A stretch of 64,000 nt of DNA from Aliirhizobium wenxiniae (lineage in GTDB: Bacteria > Pseudomonadota > Alphaproteobacteria > Rhizobiales > Rhizobiaceae): NCBI RefSeq assembly GCF_014201355.1, contig NZ_JACHEG010000004.1, positions 62,001 to 126,000 on the forward strand. The letters run 5' to 3'. Under the pieces are notes generated by a model. The model did no database searches. It saw only the letters and a program-made list of their open reading frames with translations, and was not told the origin of the DNA. Below are positions 19,538-28,123 of the stretch, piece after piece. The first letter of the stretch is position 1; the number at the start of each line of letters is the position of its first letter. A program made the position numbers and the translations under genes.

Positions 19538-19658
19538 ATGTCGGCTGGAGGCGCCGGATTTTTCCTCACACTCCGCTGCAACCACAATCCATTTTTGAAT
19601 CAATGCTTTCGATTGCCATGAGCAGCGGGCATTGGCGGCCGGGAGAAAATCAGCCATG

Positions 19659-19684
19659 AAAAAGGGCGCCCTCGATAGGCGCCC
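19659..19684 (-). terminator. Rho-independent terminator of the D-serine-dehydratase-like gene
   Basis: On the minus strand GGGCGCC (19684-19678) and GGCGCCC (19670-19664) form a perfect 7-bp stem with a 7-base loop, followed at once by TTTTT (19663-19659). It lies about 80 bases after the stop at 19767 and separates that gene from the M81 operon promoter. Confidence 0.85.
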
Positions 19685-19766
19685 GATTTTCATCGTCTTG
19701 CTCGATCCGTAGCAGCGAGGGGGCTGCTCGTCGGTTCGATGTGAGAAAAATTTTCAGACCCAGGCC

Positions 19767-20855
19767 TTACCAGACGGTTCCGCGGGCATCGACATTTTCC
19801 ACCCGCGTGACCACGCCATCCTTGTGAAAGACCATGCGGTCGAAGAGATTGGTGACGACGCAGGTGTGGTTCGGCACGACCTTTACCTGCTCGCCGATCT
19901 CCGGGAAGGGTGTCGTGCAGGCGGAAATGTCGACCACCGCATGTTCTTCCGAAAGCGAAACAACCTTTGCGCCTTCATAACCGGCAATCGAACCGTAATC
20001 CGAAAAACCGAGCAGGTCCGACGTCAGCGCCTTAGAGCCGCTATCCAGCACGGCGCGATCAGGCGCGGGGCGGGAAACGACGGTGGCAAGGATATGCATG
20101 GCCAGATCGTCGTTGGTGCAATGGCCGACGCGCACCATGCTGCGGTCGTTATAGACATAGGTGCCGGCGCGGTGTTCGGTGGCCGATGGCACGAGATGGG
20201 CGAAGAACAGGTCCGGCGAACCGCCGCTGGAGCGGACCGGGCAGTCGATACCCTTGTCGGCCAGCAGGGTCATGGTCTTTGCCATGAAGGCCTCGACCTG
20301 TTCGGCACCGCCGGTGGCCGGGTAGGTCATGATGCCGCCGAAGGTGAGGCCGGGGGCAGCGGCGATCTTTGCCGCCAGCGCGACGGCCGCTTCCGGCGAC
20401 TGCACGCCGCAGCGCTTGGCGCCGGTGTCGCATTCGATCAGCACGGTCAGCGGTCGGGAAGCGTCGAAAGTGGCGGCAAGACCTGCGACCGTGGTTTCGC
20501 TATCGGCAACGACGGCGAGCTTCGCGACACGGGCGTTGAGCGCCTTGAGGCGAGCGAGTTTTGCGGCACCGAGAATGTTGTAGGTGATCAGGATGTCGTC
20601 GAAACCGGCATCTGCAAACACTTCCGCCTCGGTGACCTTCTGGCAGTTGAGGCCGACCGCTCCGGCTTCCACCTGCTGGCGGGCGACGGCTGCAATCTTG
20701 TGGGTCTTGATATGCGGGCGGAACGCCTTGCCATGGCTTTCGCAATAGGCCTGAACCCGGGCAATGTTGGCGGCAAGCCGCGTCTCGTCGATGACGGGCA
20801 TCGGGGTTGCAACCTCATCGAGCGGCGTGCCGGGTTCGGGCCAGGGATAGTTCAT
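19767..20855 (-). CDS. Fold-type III PLP enzyme, D-serine dehydratase (DSD1)/D-threonine aldolase family
   Basis: 362 residues from ATG 20855 ('MNYPWPEPGT'), with GAGGT upstream; a longer reading from 20900 has no ribosome site. The alanine-racemase-like barrel carries Lys50 in 'RPHIKTHK' as the PLP lysine, 'IECDTGAKRCG', 'GGIMTYPA' and a C-terminal metal motif 'PNHTC' near residue 330. A His-x-Cys pair is the zinc site known in D-serine dehydratase, whereas D-threonine aldolases usually have His-x-Asp, so a dehydratase is favoured. The product would be 2-aminoacrylate, which RidA deals with. It is divergent from the RpiR gene with a motif copy upstream, and a terminator follows. Confidence 0.85.
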   Translation of the reverse strand: MNYPWPEPGTPLDEVATPMPVIDETRLAANIARVQAYCESHGKAFRPHIKTHKIAAVARQQVEAGAVGLNCQKVTEAEVFADAGFDDILITYNILGAAKLARLKALNARVAKLAVVADSETTVAGLAATFDASRPLTVLIECDTGAKRCGVQSPEAAVALAAKIAAAPGLTFGGIMTYPATGGAEQVEAFMAKTMTLLADKGIDCPVRSSGGSPDLFFAHLVPSATEHRAGTYVYNDRSMVRVGHCTNDDLAMHILATVVSRPAPDRAVLDSGSKALTSDLLGFSDYGSIAGYEGAKVVSLSEEHAVVDISACTTPFPEIGEQVKVVPNHTCVVTNLFDRMVFHKDGVVTRVENVDARGTVW

Positions 20856-20913
20856 GGAAGAGACCTCATCGGGATGACGCGACCGTGCCTGAAGCGGCAT
20901 CGGCGCAGGGAAG

Positions 20914-20930
20914 GTTGCTTTTATTTTCTT
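20914..20930. promoter_or_regulatory. Partial copy of the RpiR motif upstream of the PLP gene
   Basis: GTTGCTTTTATTTTCTT shares its last 11 bases (TTTATTTTCTT) with the two 17-mers upstream of the M81 operon. It lies about 60 bases upstream of the PLP gene start, on the minus-strand promoter side of the divergent region. Confidence 0.4.
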
Positions 20931-20986
20931 AGGATGGCCGAGTTTCGTTGATGCTGGCCGGTATTATGCTATCAAATAACGGAACT

Positions 20987-21003
20987 GTGAAATTCATTTT
21001 CAC
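20987..21003. promoter_or_regulatory. Putative RpiR operator, perfect dyad
   Basis: GTGAAATTCATTTTCAC is a perfect 6-bp inverted repeat (GTGAAA/TTTCAC) with a 5-base centre, 47 bases before the RpiR start. It fits autoregulation and control of the divergent PLP gene. Confidence 0.6.
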
Positions 21004-21049
21004 GCGCCATGCATTTTTCTTGGCGCAGCCAGTCTGAAGGGAAGACCGA

Positions 21050-21913
21050 ATGGATCTGTTTCATGCCCTTTCCGATCAGGATGGCCGGCTTTCCGGGCTT
21101 GAGGCGAAGCTCGCCCAGTTCGCGCTCGAAAATGTCGATTTCGTTGTCAACGCATCGATCATCGAAGTGGCGGAAAAGGCCGGCGTCTCGCCGCCGACCG
21201 TGACGCGCTTCTGCAGGCGGTTGGGCTGCCAGGGTTATTCCGATTTCAAGGTGCAGCTTGCAAGGCTGGCCTATGTCGGCCTGCGCTACATGACGCCCGA
21301 GGCGCCGACGGCGACTGCCGAGGAAGTGGCGCAGGATATCGTGTCGAAGGCGCAGAACGCGCTTTTCGAGGTGCATCGCCAGCTGGATCTGCGCGTGATC
21401 GAAAAGGCCGCACAGATGCTGCGCGCCGCCGAATTCATCCAGGCTTTCGGCGCAAGCGGCAATTCGGCGATGATCGTCAACGAGCTGCATAACCGGCTGT
21501 TTCGCCTGAGCTGCCGGGTCCACGCCTCCAGCGACCACGGCATGAACCTGATGATCTCGGCAGCTGCCCAGCCGGGCACGGTGGTTTTCGGTTCGTCGTT
21601 TACCGGCCGCGACATGGGGCTTGTTCACTGCCTGGAATTGCTGCGCGAGCGCGCGATCCCGACGATCGTGATGACGCAGAGCGGTTCGCCGGTGGCAGAG
21701 GCGGCCGACGTGGTGATCGCGATCGAGATGCCCGAGGGCAAGAACATCTTTCGACCGACCTCGACGCGTTACGCCTATCTGGCGGCGATCGACATTCTCG
21801 CCAACATGGTCGCCTATGCCGATCGCAGCAGAGCGCTGAAATCGCTGCGCGCCATCAAGGAGGAACTGGTGCGCAACCGTGACGGGGACGACCGCCAGCT
21901 TCTCGGCGACTGA
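21050..21913 (+). CDS. RpiR/MurR-family transcriptional regulator (HTH_6 + SIS)
   Basis: 287 residues with AAGGGAAG upstream of the ATG. The N-terminal HTH_6 domain (about 5-80) has 'ASIIEVAEKAGVSPPTVTRFCRRLGCQGYSDFK', typical of RpiR regulators. A SIS domain follows (about 115-260), with 'IQAFGASGNSAMIV', 'SFTGRD' and 'TIVMTQSGSPVAEAADVVIAI'. SIS domains usually sense phosphosugars, but in non-sugar clusters the ligand is often unknown. It is divergent from the D-serine-dehydratase-like gene, and shared motifs suggest it also controls the M81-cassette B-RidA operon. Confidence 0.92.
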   Translation: MDLFHALSDQDGRLSGLEAKLAQFALENVDFVVNASIIEVAEKAGVSPPTVTRFCRRLGCQGYSDFKVQLARLAYVGLRYMTPEAPTATAEEVAQDIVSKAQNALFEVHRQLDLRVIEKAAQMLRAAEFIQAFGASGNSAMIVNELHNRLFRLSCRVHASSDHGMNLMISAAAQPGTVVFGSSFTGRDMGLVHCLELLRERAIPTIVMTQSGSPVAEAADVVIAIEMPEGKNIFRPTSTRYAYLAAIDILANMVAYADRSRALKSLRAIKEELVRNRDGDDRQLLGD

Positions 21914-22220
21914 TTGCAGCGCAAATCCAGGCATTTTCAGATTGTTGAATTTGCGACATGATGATGCCGTTTTCAGGCAAGAAGTATTGTCGCAATCAGA
22001 CGACAGAGGTGTCGAATTTTGAACATTCGAGACGGGCAAGGAGAGCTGCCTGCCTCAAGCATTCTGGGTTGATATCCGTGTAAGAAGCCAGACATCAAGG
22101 CGTTGGCGACACAATGTCGGTCACGCCGCATAATCCTTGCGGTCTTTGGCACCGCCGCGGCAAGGCGACATGCCGGGATGAGGCATCGCCATTTTCAAAA
22201 CATCGTAAAACGAGACCTTC
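21914..22220. other. Non-coding gap between RpiR and MFS genes with an inverted repeat
   Basis: This 307-base gap has no plausible gene. TTGCGACA (21951-21958) and TGTCGCAA (21988-21995) are perfect inverted 8-mers 29 bases apart, and TCGAAT/ATTCGA (22012-22017, 22025-22030) are inverted 6-mers. They may be operator half-sites for the MFS gene; no clear terminator for the RpiR gene or strong promoter was seen. Confidence 0.35.
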
Positions 22221-23501
22221 ATGTCTAGGCAAACCCTGGCGACTGTGATGGCGCCGCTTCTCGGCCTGTTCATCCTGAGCGTCGGAAACAGTTTTCTGTC
22301 GTCTCTTACCACCCTGCGGCTCGATGCGGCGGGTGCCTCGCCGACGATGATCGGCGTCGTTTCCTCCGCCTATTTTGTCGGGCTGACGCTCGGGGCGATG
22401 TACCATGACCGGCTGATCGTGCGGATCGGCCATATTCGCGCTTATGCAAGCTTTGCCTCGCTCGGCGTTGCCAGCATTCTCATGCAGGTTCTGTCGGCCG
22501 ACTGGATGCTCTGGATTTTGGTCCGGCTGATCTATGGCTGGACGACCGTCGGCGTTTTCCTCGTCATTGAAAGCTGGCTGCTGCTGGTTGCGGACCAGAC
22601 GGTGCGCGGCCGGTTTCTCGCGCTCTACATGATCGCCTTTTACGGTGCGGGTGCGCTCGGCCAGGCGCTTCTTGGAACGGTCAGCGGCATGGGAGAATTC
22701 GCGCCGTTCATCGCAGCTGCCATGCTGGCATCATTGTCTGTTCTTCCGATCGTCATCCTGCCGCGCGAGATGCCGGTGATGGATAAGGTGGAAGCGCTCA
22801 AGCCGTTGCAGCTTTTCAGCATGTCGCCGAGCGGCGTGATCGGCTGTTTCGGTTCCGGTATCGCGATTGCTGCCGTCTACACGCTTTTTCCGCTCTATCT
22901 GCAAACCATCGGCATGCCGGTGGATGAGGTGGGAATGATGATGGCCTGCGTCATTCTCGGTGCGATGGCGCTGCAATATCCGGTCGGGCGCTGGTCGGAC
23001 AAGCAGGACCGCCGCGTGGTGCTGATCACGCTCGCATTCGCCTGCCTGCTGCTTTGCGCCGTCATCCTATTGTTGCCGCATGATGCGACCACGCTGATGA
23101 TTACCCTCTTCCTGCTCGGTGGCGGCATTTTTGCGATCTATCCGGTAGCCATCAGCTTTTCGGCTGACCGCGCATCGGCGGATTCGCTGGTGCCGATGAT
23201 CCAGGGCATGCTTCTGGTCAATTCGCTCGGCTCTGCGATAAGCCCGATCTCGATTTCCGCCGCGATGAGCAGCTTTGGCCCGGCGGGGTTGTTCTGGTCG
23301 CTTGCGGTGCTGAACGTCCTGATGGTGGTTTTCTTCATCTGGCGGCGTGGTGCACGGCCGGAAGCGACGCAGGTTGCGCCATTCGCGCCGGCAACGGCCA
23401 TGTCGCCCATCGGGGCCGAGATCCGCGTGACCGACGAGATGATCCAGGGCGTGCTGGATCACGACAATGCGGAAGGGCAAGCGTCAGCCGGGAAGGCTTG
23501 A
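22221..23501 (+). CDS. MFS transporter, YcaD-like
   Basis: 426 residues with about 12 hydrophobic segments. 'FVGLTLGAMYHDRLIVRIGHIRAYASF' is the loop 2-3 motif of the major facilitator family, and 'VIESWLLLVADQTVRGRFLALYMIAFYGAGALGQ' and 'YPVGRWSDKQDRR' match the YcaD-type subgroup. A hydrophilic tail follows after about residue 385. It stands alone, converging with the MATE gene 27 bases away. Substrate unknown; an efflux role is more likely than uptake in this subgroup, but this is not certain. Confidence 0.88.
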   Translation: MSRQTLATVMAPLLGLFILSVGNSFLSSLTTLRLDAAGASPTMIGVVSSAYFVGLTLGAMYHDRLIVRIGHIRAYASFASLGVASILMQVLSADWMLWILVRLIYGWTTVGVFLVIESWLLLVADQTVRGRFLALYMIAFYGAGALGQALLGTVSGMGEFAPFIAAAMLASLSVLPIVILPREMPVMDKVEALKPLQLFSMSPSGVIGCFGSGIAIAAVYTLFPLYLQTIGMPVDEVGMMMACVILGAMALQYPVGRWSDKQDRRVVLITLAFACLLLCAVILLLPHDATTLMITLFLLGGGIFAIYPVAISFSADRASADSLVPMIQGMLLVNSLGSAISPISISAAMSSFGPAGLFWSLAVLNVLMVVFFIWRRGARPEATQVAPFAPATAMSPIGAEIRVTDEMIQGVLDHDNAEGQASAGKA

Positions 23502-23528
23502 TCGGCCGGTGCTGTTGACGTCCGGGTT

Positions 23529-24857
23529 TCAGCCGAGCGTTCTTGCCGTCAGTTTCGGCAGCATCAGTCGAAAGGCGATGCTGCGGGCGCTCTGGAACAG
23601 AAGAAGCGCGATCCACAGGCCGTGATTGCCGAAGAGCGGCTGCAGCACGGCCCAGGCAGCAAAATAGGTGGCGAGCGAGAGCAGCATGAGATTGCGCATC
23701 TCGCGCGACCATGTCGCGCCGATATAGACCCCATCCATCTGGAAGGCGATGGCGCCAACCAGCGGCATGATCGCCGCATAGGGCAGGAACCCTTCAGCCA
23801 GACGTTCGACCGTGGCATTGGGGGAGGCGAGATCGATGACCCACCAGCCGCCGGCCATGAAGGACAAGGCGACGAGCGCACCGAAGACCAGCGCCCAGAG
23901 TGTGGTGAGTTTTATCATCCGGTCGAAGGCGATCCGGTTGCGCGCGCCGACGGCGCGGCCGGCCAGCTGTTCGGCGGCAGTGGCGATGCCATCGAGGAAG
24001 GCGACGCCGAAGAAATAGAAACGGAGCAGGATCGTGTTGGCGGCGAGGATATCGATGCCGAGTTCGCCGCTCTGGCGGGTGAAGAAGGAAAGCCCGATCA
24101 AAAGCGCGAACGAGCGGATCATCATGTCGCCATTGACCGAGAAGAGCCGGCGCAGGCTTTTCAGGTCCGGCCAGTTCCAGCTCGCCTTGTCAGTGCGACA
24201 GAGGATGATGGCAGCACCGGCAAGCGCTGTAACGATTTCCGAGACGAGGCTGGCAATCGCAAGGCCTGCAACGCCGCCATTAAGACCAAGCACCCACCAG
24301 ATGCTCAAGCCGAGATTGAGGCCATTGAGCAATCCCTGCAGCAGCATGGCGGTGAGAGCATCACCGCGGCCGATGATCCAGCCGAAGGCGACGAAATTGA
24401 ACAGCACGAAGGGTGCCGACCAGACACGCCAGGAGAAATAGATCTTTGCGGCCTCGGCCACCGCGCCATCGGCTCCGAGCACGGTCAGCCCGAGATTGCC
24501 GATCGGGACGTGCAGAAGCAGGATGATCAGGCCTGCGACCAGAGAAATGGTCAGGCCGCCGAGCAGCATGCGCTGTTCGAAGCGGCGATCTCCCGCACCA
24601 TATGCCTGTGCGGTGAAACCGGTCGTCGCACCGCGCAGGAAGTTGAACGTGACGAACAGCACGTCGAAAATGACAGCGGCGAGCGCCACGCCGCCGATCA
24701 GCGCCTCCTCGCCCAACTGCCCGATCACGCCCGTCGCCACGAGGCTGACGAGCGGGGTCGAGAAATGGGCGATCATCATCGGGATCGCGATGCGCAACAC
24801 TTCGCGATGGGTGACTTCGAAGGAGGGGGCGGTGTCTGCGGTCGTCGCGGTGGCCAC
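23529..24857 (-). CDS. MATE-family efflux transporter, DinF-like
   Basis: 442 residues with 12 predicted membrane segments and the MATE blocks 'IAIPMMIAHFSTPLVSLVATGVIGQLGEEALIGGVALA' and 'FLRGATTGFTAQAYGAGD'. The DinF branch is suggested by this N-terminal block and by 'FYFFGVAFLDGIATAAEQLAGRAVGARN'. It starts directly after the AhpD-like gene stop with no gap, so it is the last gene of the Pot-FAD monooxygenase operon. It may export a toxic product of that pathway in exchange for Na+ or H+. Confidence 0.9.
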   Translation of the reverse strand: MATATTADTAPSFEVTHREVLRIAIPMMIAHFSTPLVSLVATGVIGQLGEEALIGGVALAAVIFDVLFVTFNFLRGATTGFTAQAYGAGDRRFEQRMLLGGLTISLVAGLIILLLHVPIGNLGLTVLGADGAVAEAAKIYFSWRVWSAPFVLFNFVAFGWIIGRGDALTAMLLQGLLNGLNLGLSIWWVLGLNGGVAGLAIASLVSEIVTALAGAAIILCRTDKASWNWPDLKSLRRLFSVNGDMMIRSFALLIGLSFFTRQSGELGIDILAANTILLRFYFFGVAFLDGIATAAEQLAGRAVGARNRIAFDRMIKLTTLWALVFGALVALSFMAGGWWVIDLASPNATVERLAEGFLPYAAIMPLVGAIAFQMDGVYIGATWSREMRNLMLLSLATYFAAWAVLQPLFGNHGLWIALLLFQSARSIAFRLMLPKLTARTLG

Positions 24858-25436
24858 TTAGTCTTTCCGGTGCGGTTCTCCGAGCGTATGCATCAGCCGG
24901 TTGGCCCAGCCGAAGATCGCCACGGAATGGATAAGGTCGAGGATTTCAAGATCACTCAGGCCGGTCTCGCGCAAGTGATAGAACTGATAGACCCCGACAT
25001 TATCCGGATGGGCGGTCAGATCGACGCCGAAATTGAACAGTGCCTGGTCGTATTCGCCAAGATCGGCCTCGAGGCCGTTGGTGTAGATCTCGTCGACCAC
25101 TTCCGGCCGCTTTTCCAGCTGGATGAAGCGGTTGGCGTGAACCTGGGCGCAATAGATGCAGTGGTTGACGAAGGAGGCGGCAAGCGCGCCGAGTTCGCGT
25201 CCGCCACGTGAGAGACCGCCATCGCTATACATGATGTCGTTGAAGAGCGGCGAGCGCTCGGCGAGCATCTCGGTCTCCTGCGCCAGAACCAGCACATAGG
25301 CGGAAACCTTGGTATTGGACGGGGTGACCTTCAGCGCGTCGAGCTGTTCGGGCGTCGCCTTCTGCAGATCGACCGGCTGGACGTAAGGATGCCATTCGAG
25401 TGCATCGAGGGTGAATTCATGAACCGCGTCAGACAT
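24858..25436 (-). CDS. AhpD-like alkylhydroperoxidase-domain protein (CMD fold, CxxC)
   Basis: 192 residues. The redox motif 'HCIYCAQVH' gives Cys93, Cys96 and His100, with Glu82 upstream in 'GRELGALAASFV'; this is the Glu...Cys-x2-Cys-x3-His arrangement of AhpD. From memory it resembles the family named after A. vitis Avi_7169, which occurs with an Avi_7170-type partner, and that partner is the next gene upstream here. It probably acts as a thiol peroxidase or hydroperoxide reductase linked to the flavin monooxygenase two genes upstream, but no substrate is known. Confidence 0.85.
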   Translation of the reverse strand: MSDAVHEFTLDALEWHPYVQPVDLQKATPEQLDALKVTPSNTKVSAYVLVLAQETEMLAERSPLFNDIMYSDGGLSRGGRELGALAASFVNHCIYCAQVHANRFIQLEKRPEVVDEIYTNGLEADLGEYDQALFNFGVDLTAHPDNVGVYQFYHLRETGLSDLEILDLIHSVAIFGWANRLMHTLGEPHRKD

Positions 25437-25437
25437 G

Positions 25438-25944
25438 TCAGTTGTCCCTCAGCATCTTCAGGCCGGCTACGACCAGAACCTGGTAATTGACGAAAGCGAT
25501 GATGCCGGCGAGCGTGACGATATCGCGATCGTCGAGGCCAGCGGCATAGAGCTTTTCGATATTCTCACGCGTTGCCGCCTTCGGGTTTTTCGTAACCAGA
25601 TCGACATGGCGCAGGATGACGGCGAGGCGGCTTGCCTCGTCCTCCGGCTTCCATGCGGGGTCGGCGATGGAAAGCACATCGCCGCTCGCACCTTCCGTCG
25701 TGGCGAGGTCGCGGTAATGGGTGAGAAGCTCCTGCGAGGTCCAGAGAGCGGCCATGCGGGCGGCAAGGGTGGCGCGTTCCGCGTAGGAAAAGTTGCGCGG
25801 ATCGGCTGGGTGCAGTGCCGCGACATAGCTGGTCTGGGTGAGGTGCTTCAGCTTGGCGCGCTGTTCGCGCAGGGCAAGCAGCGGCGAGGAGGGGCCAAGG
25901 CCCAGCACCTTGTCGATCACATCGACAGTCGTTTCGGTCGTCAT
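25438..25944 (-). CDS. CMD-domain protein, Avi_7170-like, without CxxC
   Basis: 168 residues. The all-helical carboxymuconolactone-decarboxylase fold is suggested by 'FSYAERATLAARMAALW' and 'LYAAGLDDRDIVTLAGIIAFVNYQVLV', the region that in AhpD proteins holds the CxxC; no cysteine is present here. It is probably the non-redox half of a pair with the adjacent AhpD-like protein (one base apart), either as a structural subunit or a ligand-binding partner. Its function has not been established to my knowledge. Confidence 0.78.
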   Translation of the reverse strand: MTTETTVDVIDKVLGLGPSSPLLALREQRAKLKHLTQTSYVAALHPADPRNFSYAERATLAARMAALWTSQELLTHYRDLATTEGASGDVLSIADPAWKPEDEASRLAVILRHVDLVTKNPKAATRENIEKLYAAGLDDRDIVTLAGIIAFVNYQVLVVAGLKMLRDN

Positions 25945-25957
25945 ATGATTTTATTCC

Positions 25958-26548
25958 TCAATCTTGCGACAGGGCTTCGTCGAGAAAGTCCAGCCGGTCC
26001 TGACCCCAATAGAGCACGTCCTTGTAGATCCAGGTCGGCGTGCCGAAGACGCCGCGTCTGCCCGCCTCTTCATGGCTGTCGAGCCAGGCCTGCATGATCT
26101 CCGGCTGATCTTCCATCGCCTGCAGTTTGGCGCCATCGAGGCCAAGACGGTTGGCGACGTCGATACGGACTTCGGGCAATGTCACGTCCAGTTCCTCGCT
26201 CCAGAGGGCGTGAAGCAGGGCGTGGCTGAGATCGAGCGCCGGCAGGCCGAGCCTGCAGGCCGCGATCACCATGCGGGCGGAAAACTCATTGTTAGTCGGG
26301 TAATGTTTCGGCTTGAGCACCAGCGGCATGTTGAGCCGCTTGCGCCAGCGATCGAGTTCGACCGCGTGATAATCCTGCCGCGGCTGGGGGCGCGAGCGCA
26401 AAGGCACGCCGCCATTTTCCGTGACGATGCGGGTCGGGCGAACGACGACGTCGAGATCGTGCTTTTCGATCAGGGCCTTGAACTGCGGCCAGCCGAGATA
26501 GGCCCAGGGCGAACTGAGGGCGTGGTAATAATAGACTGTCTTGCGCAT
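25958..26548 (-). CDS. DsbA-like 2-hydroxychromene-2-carboxylate isomerase-family protein
   Basis: 196 residues from ATG 26548 ('MRKTVYYYHALSSPWAYLG'); an 18-codon extension to 26602 lies inside the monooxygenase gene. The 'SSPWAYLG' motif (12-19) replaces the CxxC of thioredoxins with the Ser-Pro pair of the kappa glutathione transferase/HCCA isomerase family, and 'GVFGTPTW' holds the cis-Pro loop. Such enzymes use glutathione to isomerise double bonds or to conjugate a ring-cleavage product. It follows the FAD monooxygenase by eight bases, suggesting consecutive steps on an oxidised intermediate. Confidence 0.87.
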   Translation of the reverse strand: MRKTVYYYHALSSPWAYLGWPQFKALIEKHDLDVVVRPTRIVTENGGVPLRSRPQPRQDYHAVELDRWRKRLNMPLVLKPKHYPTNNEFSARMVIAACRLGLPALDLSHALLHALWSEELDVTLPEVRIDVANRLGLDGAKLQAMEDQPEIMQAWLDSHEEAGRRGVFGTPTWIYKDVLYWGQDRLDFLDEALSQD

Positions 26549-26556
26549 GAAAATCC

Positions 26557-28038
26557 TCAAGCTGTCTTCTGTTCGGGCAGATCGGCGTCGGCATCGACCC
26601 ATTCGGAACCGTCGAGTTCCGGCTTTTCATAAGCCAGCAGGGCTTCCCAGTGGTAGTCGATATCCTCGATGAACAGGCCGGCGGAAACCCCGCGGGCAAG
26701 CCATTGTGCGCCTTCGCTGATCGCCGGGATATCGCCGCTGACCTTGCCGAGGCTCATCGTCGCGCCGTAGTTGAAGCAGTGGATGTTTTTCAGCCATGGA
26801 GCATTGCCCGGCGTCTTTTCGGTGAAGGAGAAATCGTCCTCCAGCCAGGGGAAACGGCCAAGGCTCGGGTTCGCTTCGTTCTCCGGCGGCGTGATCCGAT
26901 CCTCCCAGCAGGCGATCTGATCCTTGTAAGGTTCAAGCTCGCTGCGGGCGAGCGGATCGACGGTAAAGCCGGTGCCGAGGATGACGAAATCAGTGCGGAA
27001 AATGCGGCCGTTGGTAGTGGCGATAACCACTTCGCCGCCTTCTTCCTTCATCGAGGCAATGCCGCAATCGAAGTGGAAGAAGGCGTTGGCGTGACGGCTG
27101 ACGCGGAGCGTCGAACCGTGCGGGGCAGGGGTCTGCTGCCTGGTGGAATAATCCATCAGGCGCCAGCGCCATTTCGGATCGATCTTCGGAAAACCGGCGG
27201 TGACGCCGTAGGAGCCGATACCCATCAGCTTGTTGACCGTCGGCATCTTCTTGCGGCGGGCGAGAAGGCGAACCTCTCCGGCACCGGCTTCCAGCGCTTC
27301 CGCTGCATTGTCGACGGCGGAGGCTCCGACGCCGATGACGGTGACGCGCTTGCCCTTGAGGGTGGTGAAATCGACCTCGTCAGCGGAATGCGCCCAGCTC
27401 TTGCCGCGCTGCATGCCCTCGACGAAACCGGGTATTTCGGCAGCACCCAGGCCATCGCGGCCGGTTGCCATGACCAGCTTGCGGGTAAGGATCGGTTCTT
27501 CCGCGCCGCCGGCGATTTCAAGCTCCAGCAGCCCGTCCTCGCGCGGGACGATGCGGGTGACGTTGATGCCGTTTTCGACCGGGATGGAGAGCACGTCGCG
27601 GTACCAGTCGAGATAGTCCATCCACATCGGGCGGGGGATCCGGTAAAGCTCCTCCCACTTGGCCGTGCCGAAAAGCGCCGTGTACCAGGCGCGGAAGGTG
27701 AGCGACGCCATGCCGGCGGCCGGTCCGAGCAGGGTTTTCGGCGAGCGCAGGGTTTCCATGCGGGCAAAGGTTTTCCACGGACCTTCGCGACCTTTCGGTG
27801 CCTTGTCGATGATCCTGACATTGCGGATGCCGACACGGGAAAGCGCGAACCAGCCGACGAGGCCGCACATGCCACCACCTATGATGACCACGTCGCTGAC
27901 CGGCTTGCCATCAACCTTGGCCGAAGCAGGCGACCAGTTGGCGGGTGGGTAGTTCAGGTATTCGAGGTCCTGCGCAACGCGGGCGTTGAGATCTGAAAGC
28001 TTGGGATCGTTGAAACTGCGGATCGGTTCGGGACTCAT
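26557..28038 (-). CDS. FAD/NAD(P)-dependent monooxygenase-like oxidoreductase
   Basis: 493 residues with two nucleotide-binding folds: 'VIIGGGMCGL' (51-60) for FAD and 'VTVIGVGASAVDNA' (232-245) for NAD(P)H. Between them, 'ATGRDGLG' and later 'FVILGTGFTVDP' resemble the flavin-containing/N-hydroxylating and Baeyer-Villiger monooxygenase groups, though the BVMO fingerprint FxGxxxHxxxW is not seen. It is downstream of the Pot importer and upstream of the isomerase, so it probably oxygenates the imported solute or a product of it. Amine, amide or aromatic substrates are all possible. Confidence 0.82.
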   Translation of the reverse strand: MSPEPIRSFNDPKLSDLNARVAQDLEYLNYPPANWSPASAKVDGKPVSDVVIIGGGMCGLVGWFALSRVGIRNVRIIDKAPKGREGPWKTFARMETLRSPKTLLGPAAGMASLTFRAWYTALFGTAKWEELYRIPRPMWMDYLDWYRDVLSIPVENGINVTRIVPREDGLLELEIAGGAEEPILTRKLVMATGRDGLGAAEIPGFVEGMQRGKSWAHSADEVDFTTLKGKRVTVIGVGASAVDNAAEALEAGAGEVRLLARRKKMPTVNKLMGIGSYGVTAGFPKIDPKWRWRLMDYSTRQQTPAPHGSTLRVSRHANAFFHFDCGIASMKEEGGEVVIATTNGRIFRTDFVILGTGFTVDPLARSELEPYKDQIACWEDRITPPENEANPSLGRFPWLEDDFSFTEKTPGNAPWLKNIHCFNYGATMSLGKVSGDIPAISEGAQWLARGVSAGLFIEDIDYHWEALLAYEKPELDGSEWVDADADLPEQKTA

Positions 28039-28074
28039 GGGTCAGGTCCTGTTCGGTTCGAATATTCTATGTTG

Positions 28075-28095
28075 CCGGCCGCGACGGGCGGCCGG
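28075..28095 (-). other. Intercistronic hairpin between the Pot ATPase and monooxygenase genes
   Basis: CCGGCCGC (28075-28082) pairs perfectly with GCGGCCGG (28088-28095) around 5 bases within an 85-base gap. No U-tract follows on the minus strand. It could separate the transport and catabolic parts of the operon by RNA processing or partial termination. Confidence 0.4.
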
Positions 28096-28123
28096 TCAAG
28101 ACGCCGGAAAGGCCGGCGAGACG

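Noticed and set aside
19167..19598. 143-codon + strand ORF upstream of the M81 operon
   Set aside because: Runs through the M81 start, the operator cluster and non-coding AT-rich DNA; looks like chance.
19502..19693. 63-codon - strand ORF near 19.6 kb
   Set aside because: Begins within a rho-independent terminator and has no RBS.
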